Below are positions 23,745 to 35,157 of a stretch of DNA of 64,000 bases, one piece after another. Made by a program: the position numbers and the translations under genes. The notes beneath the pieces are model-generated. The model ran no database searches. It was not told the origin of the DNA and saw only the letters and a program-made list of their open reading frames with translations. Each line of letters begins with the position of its first letter. Position 1 is the first letter of the stretch. This stretch comes from Pelodera strongyloides (taxonomy: Eukaryota > Nematoda > Chromadorea > Rhabditida > Rhabditidae), in contig JAANDG010000356.1 of assembly GCA_036852015.1 (NCBI GenBank), forward strand, positions 1 through 64,000. The letters are read 5' to 3'.

Positions 23745-25264
23745 TTGAAAAAATAAAAATAAAATAATAATATACCCATAGAAGGCCTCGATGAGCAATT
23801 CACAAAGCATTTTGTCACTTATTTCATCTAGTTGACAGTGGAGCACTATTCGAAGTTCATCATTCATCCACTTGAAAATTGTTCCATCACCTAAAGAAAT
23901 TGAACTTATCCAAAACCTGATAAAATCAAATCTTTTGCGCTTCGAGAACGTGGTCCTGGGTCAATACAGTGTTCATGACTTGTTCCGCAGGCAGAGATCC
24001 CGAGGAGCAGTATACGACGAGTTCCAGATGGCAAATTGCTGGGCGAGGGATTGCCCATGATTCACTCGCCGGGTGGTGGTTTCAAAACTGGCAAGAATCG
24101 AACAGCATACAGAACAAATCAGTTGGTTTGGAGTAATTTTGACGAGCCTGGCCCGAATTTTTTTCTCTAAATATAAATAAGACTTACAAACTTTGCCGTC
24201 CGCATCATAGCACTTCCAGGACAATATTTGGTAGTTTTTGAAGAGACCGCCGGACTGAAATATTTGTGTTGAAAAACTGTTTGTCGAAACAACTTTAACG
24301 GTCGCTGAAGTTTTTATTGTTATTTATTTACGAAAAGCGTTCTTATGTCCCATTGTTGTACGAATATAAATTGTGCGAGATGTTGTCTATTGGGTGAGTT
24401 GCAACCGACTGCATAAAGTCTTAGTGCTCGTTGAAAAATATTTAAAAAGATAACGATGAAATAAAAGCAAGAACTTGCGCGATACTTTTTGTTGTCGTAA
24501 TAAATGTTATGTTAACTTGAAAAGCTGCGAAGACTCACCTTCTTTTCAAACTTGTCTATTAATTCATTTATTTCCAATTCGTCCATTTTTAGATCGTAAA
24601 TTTACTTCTAAAGTGGAAAATAACAGTAAAGAAATGCAAGAGGTTAAAGTGGATGTTACACAAGAAAAAGTTTACACATTTCGTAAAGCAGAATAGAAGT
24701 TGAAAGTAAAAAAGTGTCGTTCCCCTGAGAATTACTCATTGTCATTTCAGAACTGATAAGACTTATTGAATGATAAAAAACAAGGGCAGAAGTATGACAA
24801 ATACAACTACACTATGCAACTGTACGAAACATTGAAAGTTAAAGGATCGCAGTCACTACAAATTCGTATTTTTTATTCGCTTTTCATTAAATGTTCAAGT
24901 ATGTGAAGAAAACGACGATTCCAGGCCAAAGTACGGCAAAACGAACTCAGGGAGAGAAATCCCTGTTTATGACTTTTACTTATATACCGTAGTTTATAAT
25001 TGCCCGTATAGAGTTTCATAATAAATATCCTGCAGTGATAAACCACGCGCCAGGTGTAACACTGCAGGCTGTTCACTCTCCAAGTACCCCTGGCAATTGC
25101 ATATATGCACCGGCGTCGGTCATTTATCAAAACTCATTCTCATTGATTTCTCTCCCTGAGTTCCATTTTATGTGGATTTTTATGGGCTGCATATTGTTTT
25201 ATAAATCTGCTTGCATCTAATAAAAATCGAATAAAAAAGTTGATTTTGAAGTGACTGCCTTCCT

Positions 25265-25446
25265 TTAAAGCGAAATACCGGCCGGTTTTGAAACGCAGCG
25301 AGTACTCCCTGCTTTTCTATGCTTCACATGCAAATGAGCATAAATTTGAATAAAAATAGACCCCCAATAGACCCCTTTTAGCATAACGGCATAAGAATGC
25401 TGATATTTGGGATGCGTTTCAAAAACCGGCCGGTATTTCGCTTTAA
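25265..25446. mobile_element. MITE family A, copy 4
   Basis: 182 bases between TTAA copies. Ends AGCGAAATACCGGCCGGTTT and AAACCGGCCGGTATTTCGCT. The interior resembles the other family A copies (TGCAAATGAGCATAAATT). It sits in the block that distinguishes duplication copy 2. Confidence 0.9.
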
Positions 25447-25499
25447 TAAGATAGAGGAAGTTTTATCAGTTTTTATCAGTTCTTCAAAATTGGTAGCAC

Positions 25500-26013
25500 T
25501 AGTCCAAAACCAAAATCATATGAAGAACCATTCCATGTCGCCTTCGTTTCCAGTAAATGTAGTAGAAGGAGAAGCAGAAGGGTAGTCCAAAACCAAAATA
25601 GCAAAATTCAGACCTCTTGATATGACCACTTGTATTTTCAGAAATGGATCTTTATAATCTTCGTATGGGGTTCCGACTTTACATTCCCTAATAACATGCT
25701 GCCTCATCAGTCAATACTATATGACATAATTTTCAGGCAATATGATTTTTTTTATCTAAACAACACCTTACCTACTTCGGTAGTACGACATAATCATATG
25801 AAGAACCATTCCATGTCGCCTTCGTTTCCAGTAAATGTAGTAGAAGGAGAAGCAGAAGGGTAGTCCAAAACCAAAATAGCAAAATTCAGACCTCTTGATA
25901 TGACCACTTGTATTTTCAGAAATGGATCTTTATAATCTTCGTATGGGGTTCCGACTTTACATTCCCTAATAACATGCTGCCTCATCAGTCAATACTATAT
26001 GACATAATTTGAA
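25500..26013. repeat. 278-base tandem duplication
   Basis: Two identical or nearly identical segments offset by 278 bases (25500-25735 and 25778-26013). Each holds the same 63-residue minus-strand frame (RECKVGTPYEDYKDPFLK...). The single counterpart in duplication copy 1 (about 18190-18380) is frame-broken. The frame is preceded by an AG acceptor-like site, but no gene could be assembled. Confidence 0.8.
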
Positions 26014-26567
26014 ACTAGTGACATAATCTACGGTAAGAAGTCTTGCAAGTTCACTTTCATTACTTCCATATCTGGTTTTATATCTCGTCAATATTTCTGA
26101 AATATGTGGACCAACGGCAGCGGCTACATAGATATCAAAATCTCGGAACTAGCGTCGCGTAACGAATTAAAATTATGGTAACTTATAGAGAAAACAAGCG
26201 TGAAACGCAAACAGAGAATACAAATAATAATGTATAAACAATTTGCATATCAATGTTGTCCAGAAGGAATTCTAGTATAAAACATACATTGATCCTCAAA
26301 AATGTATATTTATCAGTTCTTCAAAATTGGTAGCACTATTTCTCTCAAAACTACCGTAAGTTATTCTTTATTTGGAAGTAGTCACAACCAAAACAGTTCG
26401 GATGAAAAATGAATCTCATTCTTTGGAGTTTTGACCGTTAGCGTGCCGGAATTACTCCCGCAGTGACAAAAAATACACATTACAAACTTTTTTGTTGTTC
26501 AATAATATTTTCATTTCAGTTTGCTTAATACTAATCTACGGAAACGAAGAATACCTGATCACCAAAT

Positions 26568-29500
26568 ATGGCCGGTGGGATTCTTTCTACATCCCCTCTG
26601 ACTTCTGGCAAGCTGATATCTGAGAAATTTAAAAATTATCTGCGTTGTCCATACGAGGAGGATAAACAAATAGACAATAGAGAATAGAGCAGTACTCTAC
26701 ATTATTAGGCTTAGGCTTAGGCTTAGGCTTAGGCCTAGGAATCACTAATCTTCCAAACTTTGCAGCTTACAATCCGGATCCGATTCTGCACAAGTTAATG
26801 TCCGTTGGTAAGGCGGATTCTGGCCTCACAAAAGTGATCACTGAACAGGTATGTAGAAACTATAAACTATAAACGAATGGTGGATGTATAGAATGTTGTG
26901 ATCATGTCATTTATGACATCCTTTTGCTTATGTATGACTGATGTTCAAACAATTCAAACTACAGGCTCATGGTATTAAACCATGTGTGTACCATGTCCAT
27001 GTTTATTTCCAATGGAGGAAAAATGCTAACACTACAGATTTCAAGCAGTCTGGGAAATTCTACTAACAGTTCTACATCATGAAATATGGAAAGCGGCCGA
27101 TATCGTAGAAACACATTCGCAATAGTATTAAGACATTAAGAAGTAGTGAGTAGTAGCTTCTGAATAATGCTAATGAGTGAGAGAACAACCAGTCGAATGT
27201 ACTTTGTTATTATAGTTAATAAACTTAATACACAGGAAATTGTCGACCTGATCGTGGCCACCCATGCTCTTTTCTCCGCACAACCAATGATGATCGAGCT
27301 GGGAACTCCGCTTTGTGTGGCCGGTACATATTATCGATTTTTGTAGAATTATCGTGTTTATACGCAACAATGTGTATGTCCGATCTATTTCCCACATTGC
27401 TCAGCTCAGTTCAGAACTTTTGAGCCTGCATGCGTATATCCAACTAATGGCATCACAGTTGGCCTTATATACATTTATATTGGCAAACTTTCGGTGCATG
27501 TCTTCATGGCAATGATGCAGCATGGTTAGATCTTCAAAACTAGCTTCAGAAATGTCTGAAACCATCATCTTTCAGGCGATATTCACGGACAGTACAGCGA
27601 TTTGTTGAGGATGTTCAATCATGTGAGTTTTCGATTTTCACACTTTCAGTTTGGGTTTCACAGTGACTCGTCTGCCATGCCCAAGTATTCAGCTACCACT
27701 AACTGGCCCTTTGCCCCCTTACCATAAGTTCCTTTTTTTTATAAACAATATGTACTAATATATGTTTATTGATTGCAGGTCGGCTTCCCTCCAAAGGTCA
27801 ACTGGCTGTTCCTCGGTGACTATATCGATCGAGGGAAGATGAGTCTCGAGACAATATGTCTCCTCTTCGCCATCAAGGTTTGTATGTTTCAGCACTTATT
27901 TAAACCTGCAAAATTTTTTTGTATAATTCTGGCAAGTAGCCGTGAACGAGTGTAATTTCGATACTTGTCTGTAACTGAAAATCTTTACAATGAAGATACA
28001 TCGTTTTTTTACATGAGAATATTCTAAATTGAACCGACCGGCGTTCTTTTTGAAACGGCATCGTTGACAACTTCGATTTCTAACGTGAGTTATGCTAATT
28101 TACTCTTTTATATAATTACAAGTGTAATTTTTCTCTGAAAATCCAAAATATTGCGTGGATGAAGAGAGCACCGTATTTACTGGAAGCATGAAAACTCAGA
28201 AATTTCCCACCAGTTTTTGTGGCTATAAAGCCGCGTTCGACCAAGTTGTTTCCGGAATTCCACCGAATGGGCCAAACCGGAAACGTATTTTTTTCCGTGT
28301 TTTTCTTCTTTGAGTGTCAAAAATCAATCCCACAAAACGATCCACTACGGTATTTTTTGGTCCTCGCATTTCCGCGTCCATCTCGAAGTTTCAGCTATCC
28401 TTTCTGATAAATATCGGGTGATCGTCACGTATTTACGGTGAATGCAACTTAAACCAAACGAATGTAGCTTTACGTACGCTCACATCGGTTAATTTAATTT
28501 ACCAACTTCTAGCTGAAATTCCCGGATCATTTCTTCCTTTTGCGTGGAAACCATGAAACTATCATTGTCAACAGAATCTATGGATTTTATGAGGAAATTG
28601 TGAAGAGATATGGAACACCCAGATTGTTTAACATTTTCCAGGTAAATAAAAAAAAAAACTTTTTACCATTTTTGTCACCAAATTTTGTGTCGATCGCAGT
28701 GGTATTAAAGTTGGCTTGATCGCAGAGGTATTGGGTCCTGAGTCCTGAGGGTTAGGCGACGAGTTCCAGGTGCTAAATTGCTCGACGAATCGGGCTAGGG
28801 CCGGCATAGCTACATAGCTGTTTTAAACTTATTATCAATATTCTCCTAGGACATCTTCAATGTGATGCCGCTGACTGCACTCGTTGGCGATCGGATCTTG
28901 TGCATGCACGGCGGACTCTCACATGAGCTGACCGCCGCTAACTCGCTTAACATTCTGAAGGAGATTGTGCGACCGCTTCCGGTGAGTATACTGTAGAGTA
29001 GTTGTGGATTTAATAAATCAGATCTTGTGATCTTCTTAAGGTTGTAAATTCTTGCTCAGTGGGTCTGAAAACAAAGAAATGTTGAACGGTTAAGCTGTTA
29101 GAACATTATTCTTTTTTAGTAGAAGCATGAAACCTAAGTTGTCACTGCTTCTGAGCCATAACATAAAATAGAAAATAGAACGATATTTATGTACAGGACC
29201 CTCCCAACCCCTCTCTCCCACTCGACCTCCTCTGGTCAGATCCCGATGTCGCAGTCACCGGGTTTAAGTATAGGTTGGTTTGTTTTAGTAATTACTTTGT
29301 CATACAATAAGAACTTGTGCGACATTTTATGTTCGACCAAAACTCGACAAAACTTGTGCGACATTTTATGTTCGTAATAAATGTTATGTTTTAGTAATTA
29401 CATTGTCATACAATATTAGAGTACTTATTGCCTTAATTAGTTGTACTAACGGGAAACTGACCCCTACCACCTAAACATCAATTTGGTATTTAATTACTTA

Positions 29501-30093
29501 AACTGTTAGGGCATGTTCCATAGCTTAGAGATGCATATATATTTAATCGTTTCCCTGCAGTATCCGTGGTGTCTCGTGCACTTTCGGTCCGGACATCGTG
29601 AATAAAGTCCTGGAGAAACACAAATTGGACTTGATTGTCCGAGCCCATCAAGTTGTACAGGATGGATACGAATTCTTTGCCAACAGGAAATTGGTAAAGC
29701 TTTTTTTTCTGTCTATCGTAGTTATTTATTATAAGTTATACTATCACCAATCACAACGTTCAGTTACAATGAGCGAACGCCTTTTTACGAACAATTGGTT
29801 GTTACCCTCAATCAACTCATTAATATACTTTTTAGTTTTGAAATTAATTAATTAAATATTTCTAGGTGACTCTCTTCTCCGCGCCGCATTACTGTGGACA
29901 GTTTGACAATGCAGCCGCAGTGATGAGCATCGACAAATCACTGAAATGTTCTTTCAAAGTGAGCATTTCTTTAAATGCTTTCAAACATTTAATATAACGG
30001 GCTGCCCACATATGCATGTAGAATTCAAAAATAACCTACGCCTATCATGAAACCAACTTGAGCACATGTAACCAAAAAGGTTTTCTAAAAAAA

Positions 30094-30139
<46 letters not shown>

Positions 30140-30308
30140 TAACAAGGCAGTGTGACTGTTTGGAACAGGACATCATATTCAGAACTCGTCTATCGCAAAA
30201 TTTCAACTGTTCATAATATATCCCTTTCAGATCCTGCGCCCTCGCTTCCCTGGAAGAAGTACCGCGAGCGTGAACCGAGACCTCACTTGTTACCGTCCAG
30301 TACAATAA
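26568..30308 (+). CDS. PP1-type serine/threonine protein phosphatase
   Basis: Exons 2-11 are clear: 26766-26848, 27236-27323, 27576-27622, 27779-27877, 28513-28641, 28850-28981, 29197-29273, 29561-29693, 29866-29958 and 30231-30308. Exon 1 starts at ATG 26568; its donor is either GTGGGA at 26575 (321 aa) or GTTGTC at 26644 (344 aa). All metallophosphatase signatures are present in order: [48 protein letters not shown] and [19 protein letters not shown]1 catalytic subunits use two metal ions to dephosphorylate Ser/Thr and are targeted by RVxF-motif partners. The length and the SAPxYCG / CSFxIL C-terminus favour PP1 over PP2[17 protein letters not shown] departs from the near-invariant HECASINRIYGFYDE of canonical PP1, as in the divergent, often germline-specific PP1 copies of nematodes. 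The stop codon overlaps an AATAAA signal. Intron 1 holds five TTAGGC units, and intron 10 a run of about 30 T. Confidence 0.93.
26705..26734 (+). repeat. interstitial telomeric repeat (TTAGGC)5
   Basis: Five perfect TTAGGC units followed by CTAGG, in intron 1 of the PP1 gene, 31 bases before the exon 2 acceptor. TTAGGC is the telomere repeat of many nematodes. Confidence 0.95.
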
Positions 30309-30657
30309 ATGAAAGAACATAATTTAAAAGATTAAGATGTATTTGCTAAATAAATATACGGGACAAGTTGTGCTTATTTTTCAGTACTAATAAATTTCCT
30401 CAAGAAGTGAATTAGTATAAATATGTCATATGGTTTGTATGAACGATTTGGTGCTTTGGGTGTTCCTCAAGGGCTTTTCTAAAAAAATTGCAAAAGTCTT
30501 GTAAACATCGTACCTTGAAATCTTCTTTTACTATTTTGGTTTGGAGATGCTACCTTTATCCGTTATTAATCAAGCTGATGTCGTATTTCGTTGTTTGTCA
30601 AGTTCGTTTGGTTCGTGCGATGTTCCGCTGAGGTCATTCACATAAAAAAATATATAT

Positions 30658-30734
30658 CTGTAATCTCATCTCTCTTTCTCTTTTTCTCTCGTTCTCTCCA
30701 ACATTGCTCCTCCCTTACTCTCGCTAGCTGATTC

Positions 30735-30783
<49 letters not shown>

Positions 30784-30790
30784 TCTCCAC
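30658..30790. repeat. CT-rich microsatellite
   Basis: Interrupted (CT)n between the PP1 gene and the proline-rich gene, the core being about 30737-30780. Confidence 0.85.
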
Positions 30791-30910
30791 AGTTTACCCG
30801 AAGTGACCTTGTACATTCCCGTTCGTTTTAGTTTGTTGTTTATGTTTTTGTTTCGTGTAAATGATGCGAACCGCCCCATTTTTCGGAGATCAAGCTACCC
30901 AAGTAAAACC

Positions 30911-30918
30911 GTATAAAT
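30911..30918 (+). promoter_or_regulatory. TATA box of the proline-rich gene
   Basis: GTATAAATAG lies about 40 bases before the ATG at 30953. With transcription starting some 30 bases downstream, the 5' leader would be only about 10 bases. That is an inference from spacing; a trans-spliced leader would change it. Confidence 0.45.
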
Positions 30919-30952
30919 AGGATTTTGTTATAAAGAAACCTACAAGAAGGCC

Positions 30953-33208
30953 ATGATGCTACCAGTATTCGTGAGTTTTTCATGTTTCTTTGCATATATC
31001 TTAGTTATAATAAACGCTGATCTTTTAAACAAACGTCGGTTAGAACGTCCATTGTCTTATGTCAAACCAATTTACTCAATAAAGTATAAAGTAAGAATTA
31101 ACACGTAGAAGGAGAACAGTTCAAAACAACTTGCAAAGTTTTATTTTCCGTTTAAAGGGACAGGCCCACCAAAGTAAACCTATATTTACGATACGTTCAT
31201 AATGATTATAAAGCATTTTTATTAGAATACCAGTCGGCTCACGCCGCATGAGGCGACTTACATGGAAATATGATTGGTTTAGCATGGGCATATATAGAAA
31301 GTTTCAAATGTATCATAAGGGCGCGTTCGGGTTGCTCTTTCGAAAGGAAAACATGCAAATTTATCGTTCGGGTTCGACCTTTCCGAAAGGATTTAATGCT
31401 TGAGAAAGCAAACAATACCGTAGAATTTGCATGTTGAGCATGCAAATTATGAATTAGAATTTTTAACATGCAAATTTTTACGGTAATTTTTGCTTTCGCA
31501 AAGCATTAAATCCTTTCGGAAAGGTCCAACCCGAACGATAAATTTGCATGTTTCCCTTCGGGGATTCGCATAATAGGAAACAATTGCATATGCACACATC
31601 GATATTGAGCTGCGAAATCTTTTTATACCCGAACACGCAATTTGCATTTCCGTAACGCACATCGGTATGCAAATCAGGCTACAGTTACTCTTTTATTAAT
31701 AAGAAGATATCCAAGCCAAATTTCACCTACATTCACTATGGGAAACTTTTTCCGATGCGGTCATCGTATATTCATACCGTAAAACTGCAGATTTCAAAGC
31801 TGTCTATGCAAATTTATCGTGAAATTAGAATGCGATCGAAATTAGCATACACAGCTTTGAAACCTGCAGTTTTACGGTATACATATACGATGAGCGCATC
31901 GGAAAAAGTTTTCCAGGATGAATATAGGTGAAATTTGGTTTGTATATATTGTACTAAAAATTCTTTATATTAATTATGAACATGTCGTAAATATAGGTTT
32001 ACCTTGATGAGCCTGTCCCTTTAAAATTTCACTTTAGGTAATCCTCTTAGTGACGACGCTCAGTGCGGTTCGCGCGGATGGATCGTACGTAGATGAGCCG
32101 GTGCCTCCGCCGCCTATCGCGCCTCCTTCGAAGCCTGGATGTGGTCACAAACCAGCTCCCGCTCCCGCTCCATCACATCCGGCTCCCAAGCCTTCTCCGC
32201 CAACTACACCACCATCACACCCTGCTCCGTCCTTCCCAGCGCCCAAGCCTGCACCTCCCGCTCCAACATACCCGGCTCCTAAGCCTGCTCCTCCCGCTCC
32301 GCCATATCCAGCTCCCAAGCCTGCACCTCCCGCTCCAACATACCCAGCTCCCAAGCCTGCTCCTCCCGCTCCTACATACCCAGCTCCTAAGCCTGCTCCT
32401 CCCGCTCCGCCCACGGAACTGCACCACCATCTCACCCTGCGCCATCCTATCCAGCGCCCAAGCCTGCACCTCCCGCTCCAACATACCCAGCTCCCAAGCC
32501 TGCTCCTCCCGCTCCTACATATCCAGCTCCCAAGCCTGCACCTCCCGCTCCAACATACCCAGCTCCCAAGCCTGCTCCTCCCGCTCCTACATATCCAGCT
32601 CCCAAGCCTGCGCCTCCAGCTCCGCCATCCGGTGGCTACGGAACTGCACCACCATCTCACCCTGCGCCATCCTATCCAGCGCCCAAGCCTGCACCTCCCG
32701 CTCCAACATACCCAGCTCCCAAGCCTGCTCCTCCCGCTCCTACATATCCAGCTCCCAAGCCTGCACCTCCCGCTCCGCCATCGGGGGCTACGGAACTGCA
32801 CCACCATCTCACCCTGCGCCATCCTATCCAGCGCCCAAGCCTGCACCTCCCGCTCCAACATACCCAGCTCCCAAGCCTCCCGCTACATACCAGCCCCCAA
32901 GCCTGCGCCTCCCGCTCCTACATACCAGCCTGCTCCTCCCGCTCCTACATATCCAGCTGCACCCGCTCCAACATACCCAGCTCCCAAGCCTGCTCCTCCC
33001 GCTCCACATATCCAGCTCCCAAGCCTGCACCTCCCGCTCCTACGTACTGCCCCGCTCCCCTGCCCCGTCGTACCCTCCCAAGCCTGCGCCTCCCGCTCCT
33101 CACCACCCTCACCCTGCCGGTCCCAAGCCTGGTCATAAGAAGTGTGGTCCATCAGCTCCCAAACCCACTCCAACGGATGGATACAAACTACGATTCCTCA
33201 GGCACTAG
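30953..33208 (+). CDS. secreted proline-rich repeat protein, reading frame interrupted
   Basis: Exon 1 (30953-30970, MMLPVF, donor GTGAGT) joins exon 2 at 32038 (acceptor CACTTTAG), completing a signal peptide MMLPVFVILLVTTLSAVRA with a likely cut before DGSY. The mature part is a long array of YPAPKPAPPAPT-type repeats with GGYGTAPPSHPAPS spacers. The likely C-terminus is PGHKKCGPSAPKPTP...LRH with a stop at 33206. The array does not stay in one frame: it shifts at about 32410, 32780, 32885, 33005 and 33050, each at a small indel relative to neighbouring repeat units. Either the locus is decaying or the repeat is mis-assembled or mis-called. Proline-rich secreted repeat proteins commonly serve in cuticle, eggshell or gland secretions; no specific role can be assigned. 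The 1.07 kb intron is filled by nested MITEs. Confidence 0.7.
31230..31700. mobile_element. inverted-repeat element (family G), partial, nested
   Basis: Begins CCAGTCGGCTCACGCCGCAT. On the minus strand it matches the right half of the element 39367-39800 through GTATAAAAAGA and CTACAGTTACTCTTTTATTA. It is interrupted by a further insertion at 31319-31563 that is absent from the 39.7 kb copy. Confidence 0.75.
31319..31563. mobile_element. inverted-repeat element nested in the family G copy
   Basis: About 245 bases. Left arm GGCGCGTTCGGGTTGCTCTT...CATGCAAATTTATCGTTCGG; right arm is its complement, ending CATGTTTCCCTTCGGGG. The uninterrupted sequence at about 39713 (TATGTGAATTTCTTATGATA) gives the empty site, which defines the insertion. 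Confidence 0.75.
31706..31950. mobile_element. palindromic MITE (family H)
   Basis: Arms run from CCAAATTTCACCTACATTCA through ACCGTAAAACTGCAG to CAAAGCTGT, and back in reverse complement from CAGCTTTGAAACCTGCAG. About 245 bases. Inserted in the same intron of the proline-rich gene. Confidence 0.75.
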
Positions 33209-33460
33209 GATTTGCATTCTATGTTTTTTTATAATAAATAATACTAATTCAAAATGTGTTTATGTACACCACATAGGAATAAAAATGGATTATCACAGGT
33301 ACTTACATTGTAGAGCAAATGTATTTGAAATAATAACAAAATAGCGGACAACTTCTTACTTATCAACATCAACAATTTCTAAAGAACGCTTTGAGAAACT
33401 AATTTATTGTTAGCAGCACCTACGCAAATCTTAGAAATTTGTAAAAAGAATATCATTTCT

Positions 33461-35103
33461 TCAGTTTGTGTGATCCAAATCGAAAAGTTCCCTCAAAAGT
33501 GGGTCTAATTGTGTGGGATCCAAGCCTCCATAAATACCCAGAAAACCTCGATTCAAATGCTTGAGCTCGTTGACTCTTTGAAGAAGACAACACAGCATTT
33601 CGGAATAATCAGTCGGGAACGCGCAATACAGAATCCTGAAAAAATAAGACTGCAACACAGATGAATGAAAAGAGCTGAATAGACGTTGATAAGAATTTTT
33701 TGTACCGAATACAAATGTGCCCAAGTACATCACTAGAAATTGGACTCACATCAGCTGTTGTTTATATGAGGCAGTAACTCTTTCAATAACGTAATGAACC
33801 AAACTACATTGATATTTGAGAAAGGGCAACAAGTAACAAGTGCCAATAATGCAGCACCACAAAAAATTCTTCATCAACGTCTTCAGTGCAGCTCTTATTC
33901 AGTAGATATACACCGATTCTAAGCCTCCCCCCCCCCTTACTTTGCAAGCAATTGTTTGTAATTTTCGTTTGTAATTGCCACTGATTTCCTATCTTCCAAT
34001 TGCGGTCGGTCGGGTGAAAAGAGGACAATTGCGCTCAAAATTAGCATAATGTGGTCGTTCTTACGGACACGGTCGTTGAAAGAAGTCAGGAATCTGAAAT
34101 ACTTGTGTATGTATTTTTTAAAGTTGAAAATGATCAGAACTACCTCTATATATGATTTTATAAAAAAGATTCTTTTTCCTGAATGAAAAGTGCGCTGAAT
34201 GATGAAGCTGGATGTAGTATGTGCTCGAAAAATGATCAAGGTTTATGATTGGTTATAAATTACAAACCGTTTATGTTCTTCATAATGTTGAGATTCGGGT
34301 GAACTGAGAAGAATTTCCAGTTTTACTTGCATTTCTTCGAAACCCTAAAGCATATTTGCATATCATTATGGTAACCAAACTTACAACAACCCTAAGTTAA
34401 ACTTGTAAACCCTAAATAGACGCAAAAACATGCGCGTTATAGTTATTACTGATTAAGAAAAGGATTTCTTTCCTGAATGAATAGCCACATTGTACACTTT
34501 CTGGATTCCATATGTTTTACCTTATTTGCTTGATGATTCCATGCATTCTTCGTCGGATCAAATACCATGACACCACGGAGGATTAGCAGCTCACTCGCAC
34601 CACCGGAAATATAATATGGTATGGCTAATTCTGTGATTCAACTCAAGCAAAGGTCCTAATGTGGCCGTATGCACGAACGCAGGGAATATGCTCCCAGCCT
34701 CCCAGTGGGAGGTGTGAGAAAAAGAGGGATCACATGAAGCAGAGACACGCAGAGACAAATTCTCCCATCCAGGGTAGCCTCCCGTTGTTCGTGCGTGATC
34801 ACAGAATAGTTAACTTGGTAATCTGATTACATTACCTTTAATCAAATTCAACTGATCCCGATTGCTCAATTTCTTGAATGATTCCAGTTCCTTGGCCATC
34901 ATTATTATACGCCTAAAAACGGAAGTGCAGGGAAAGTACCGATACCGTATGATGAGTAAGCGCAGCCTTTTACATGCCTTGAACTAGAACTGTCGGAAAA
35001 AGTACAGGACGGCGCATAACATCCAGGAACAGTACGTGTTATTGTATACGAATATGATTTATTTCTAAACATGATTTACTTTCTCTCTCAGTCTACCTCT
35101 TGC

Positions 35104-35157
<54 letters not shown>

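Larger units (their letters stand above)
23745..26287. repeat. segmental duplication, copy 2
   Basis: Counterpart of 16987-18708. The gene-fragment part (23752-24596) has a one-base deletion near 24125 relative to copy 1 that breaks the middle frame. The 3' part is itself present twice (25500-25735 and 25778-26013). Confidence 0.85.
31152..32024. mobile_element. MITE family C, copy 1, carrying nested insertions
   Basis: Outer ends TTAAAGGGACAGGCCCACCA and AGCCTGTCCCTTTAA match family C at 47666-47822. The family C body is split near 31219 and resumes near 31970, with three other inverted-repeat elements between. Its right end is 13 bases from the exon 2 acceptor of the proline-rich gene. Confidence 0.8.

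Noticed and set aside
32145..33173. Gly/Ser/Arg-rich minus-strand frames opposite the proline-rich gene
   Set aside because: Antisense shadow of the CCN-rich repeat. The plus strand has a signal peptide, splice sites and a TATA box.
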